This document shows positions 15,023 to 15,886 of a DNA stretch of 15,886 bases, one piece after another. The DNA comes from an uncultured beta proteobacterium. GTDB lineage: Bacteria; Pseudomonadota; Gammaproteobacteria; Burkholderiales; Burkholderiaceae_B. The translations under genes were made by a program, and so were the position numbers. Under the pieces are notes generated by a model, which was not told the DNA's origin, ran no database searches, and saw nothing but the letters and a program-made list of their open reading frames with translations. The stretch lies in the NCBI GenBank assembly GCA_903924715.1, contig CAIYCP010000734.1, positions 1-15,886 of the forward strand, in the 5' to 3' direction. Position 1 is the first letter of the stretch; every line of letters starts with the position of its first letter.

Positions 15023-15691
15023 TCACTTTATAACATAAGAAGGAACTCTATAATTACGCAATTTTCTTAAAGATAATCTATTTTTATTAACGAAGAGGTC
15101 TACAGCTTCAGTTGCACCAGCTACAGCATTATAGTCATCAACAACCAATAGACCACCAGGAACAAGCCGCTCAAAGAGAATATCAAGAGCAAACTCTGTA
15201 GGTTCTTTAACATCCATATCAAGGTGAACCAAGCTTAATTTAATGTGTGGATTATTCTTCAAATAATCTGGAACGGTATCGAAAACATTTCCCTTGATAA
15301 GTTGATAATTACGAAACCCCTTGCCATCTAATACAGCAGAGAGATCATCTTGACTCAAACCGTCACCAGCTGTTCCCTCAAACCCATCAATGAAACCCAA
15401 GTCATCACTAAGTGATATCCTCTCTCTGGGAAATTGGCCAAAAGAATCAAACCCAATAATCTTCCTAGAATCCTCAGACTCAAGAAGGGCCCTAAAAGTA
15501 CAAAATCTTATCAGGGAAGCACCTTTGTACACACCCAACTCAAAAACGTCACCTGGCAAATCTAAAATTAATTTATATAATTCATAGTGAGCAAGAATTT
15601 TATTAATCCTCGACTGTTCTGAAAACCAATGAAAAGCGTTTTCATAATCCCACACAGCAGAAGATGTTAAATTATTAATAGAAAGAGTCAT
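15023..15691 (-). CDS. TylF/MycF-like class I SAM-dependent O-methyltransferase
   Basis: A 222-residue methyltransferase resembling the TylF (macrocin O-methyltransferase) family, which methylates sugar hydroxyls and is frequent in polysaccharide clusters. Visible elements: VFELGVYKGASL (residues 49-60, SAM-binding loop), GFDSFGQFP (80-88), LVHLDMDVKEPT (154-165, with the metal-binding aspartates of this family), PGG (178-180) and VVDDYN (183-188). ATG 15691 has GAGG seven bases upstream. It is the first visible gene of the minus-strand series, and the IS30-family element begins upstream of it, so its promoter or former upstream genes may have been displaced. It most likely caps or decorates a sugar of the glycan; the substrate is not determinable. 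The gene is markedly AT-rich. Confidence 0.83.
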   Translation of the reverse strand: MTLSINNLTSSAVWDYENAFHWFSEQSRINKILAHYELYKLILDLPGDVFELGVYKGASLIRFCTFRALLESEDSRKIIGFDSFGQFPRERISLSDDLGFIDGFEGTAGDGLSQDDLSAVLDGKGFRNYQLIKGNVFDTVPDYLKNNPHIKLSLVHLDMDVKEPTEFALDILFERLVPGGLLVVDDYNAVAGATEAVDLFVNKNRLSLRKLRNYRVPSYVIK

Positions 15692-15723
15692 TTTTTTACC
15701 TCAATTAAAATTAAAAAATGGTG

Positions 15724-15886
15724 AATTCAAGCACGAAGTGCAACTTTGATTAACTGATGGTTGGGTGGCTGAGGATGTATAGCATTCAAGGCTTCTTGAC
15801 CTGGCAGTCTAAGTTGCTTATGAAATACAAACACCTCAGCCAAGCTGAAAGATATCAGATTTACGCCCTCATGAAAGCCGGACACG
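15724..15886 (+). mobile_element. Left end of an IS30-family insertion sequence (cut by window edge)
   Basis: A transposase start with a clear IS30-family N-terminus lies at the right edge. The sequence before it (from about 15724, including GCACGAAGTGC and AACTTTGATT) is probably the terminal inverted repeat and leader. The exact outer end cannot be fixed without the other end; 15724 is an estimate. It sits roughly 30 bases upstream of the methyltransferase start. Confidence 0.6.
15820..15886 (+). CDS. IS30-family transposase, N-terminal fragment (cut by window edge)
   Basis: The 22 codons in the window read MKYKHLSQAERYQIYALMKA and then GH. This is the characteristic start of IS30-family DDE transposases (H-L-S-x-x-E-R-Y-x-I), which carry an N-terminal helix-turn-helix. 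The rest of the gene lies beyond 15886, so whether it is intact cannot be judged. It is transcribed away from the polysaccharide operon. Confidence 0.82.
   Translation, partial: MKYKHLSQAERYQIYALMKAGH

Noticed and set aside
1..15886. CRISPR array, tRNA, rRNA or riboswitch
   Set aside because: No regularly spaced direct repeats, cloverleaf-like sequence or rRNA-like sequence was seen on either strand. This was judged by eye only.

Overview
The window looks like an accessory part of a betaproteobacterial chromosome, most likely Burkholderiales/Comamonadaceae. That placement is an inference from the protein character and the moderately high GC of the conserved genes; there is no rRNA or tRNA to confirm it. 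It is dominated by a surface-polysaccharide biosynthesis locus on the minus strand. Inserted accessory modules lie towards the left end, and an IS30-family element starts at the right edge.

Left to right: 1-306 holds the N-terminal part of a GalE-type UDP-glucose 4-epimerase (minus). Positions 335-2567 hold a minus-strand module of an AAA15-type ATPase (RloA/AbiLi-like), a RloB/AbiLii-like protein with TOPRIM-like acidic motifs, and a small unrecognised ORF behind them. This resembles a two-component phage-defence system. Positions 2568-3152 are a 585-bp non-coding stretch. It contains a minus-strand terminator, three perfect DnaA boxes (TTATCCACA) in one orientation, and a palindrome over a possible promoter. 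These lie ahead of a short FimB-like tyrosine recombinase (3153-3725, plus).

From 15691 down to 3784 all genes are on the minus strand and belong to polysaccharide synthesis. They are a TylF-like methyltransferase, a CMP-nonulosonate synthetase (NeuA-like), a 749-residue CBS-NeuB-SAF-TIM barrel fusion, a Gfo/Idh oxidoreductase with a strange N-terminus, and then a tight four-gene block. That block is a bi-domain MDR-Gfo/Idh oxidoreductase, WecB-type UDP-GlcNAc 2-epimerase, a heparinase II/III-like protein and a WbuB-like GT4 glycosyltransferase. The block probably makes and transfers an N-acetylated hexosamine derivative. The right-hand genes imply a CMP-activated nonulosonic (sialic, legionaminic or similar) acid. 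The genes that would make the NeuB substrate, and the flippase and polymerase, are not in the window.

The best candidates for something undescribed are: (i) the second oxidoreductase (10173-11681), which looks like a contracted, degenerate paralogue of the neighbouring bi-domain enzyme; (ii) the four-domain NeuB fusion with its C-terminal isomerase-like barrel; (iii) the DnaA-box cluster beside a lone recombinase; and (iv) the RloAB pair with an extra small ORF. The methyltransferase, NeuA-like and Gfo/Idh genes are visibly more AT-rich than the left half, which suggests mosaic assembly by transfer.
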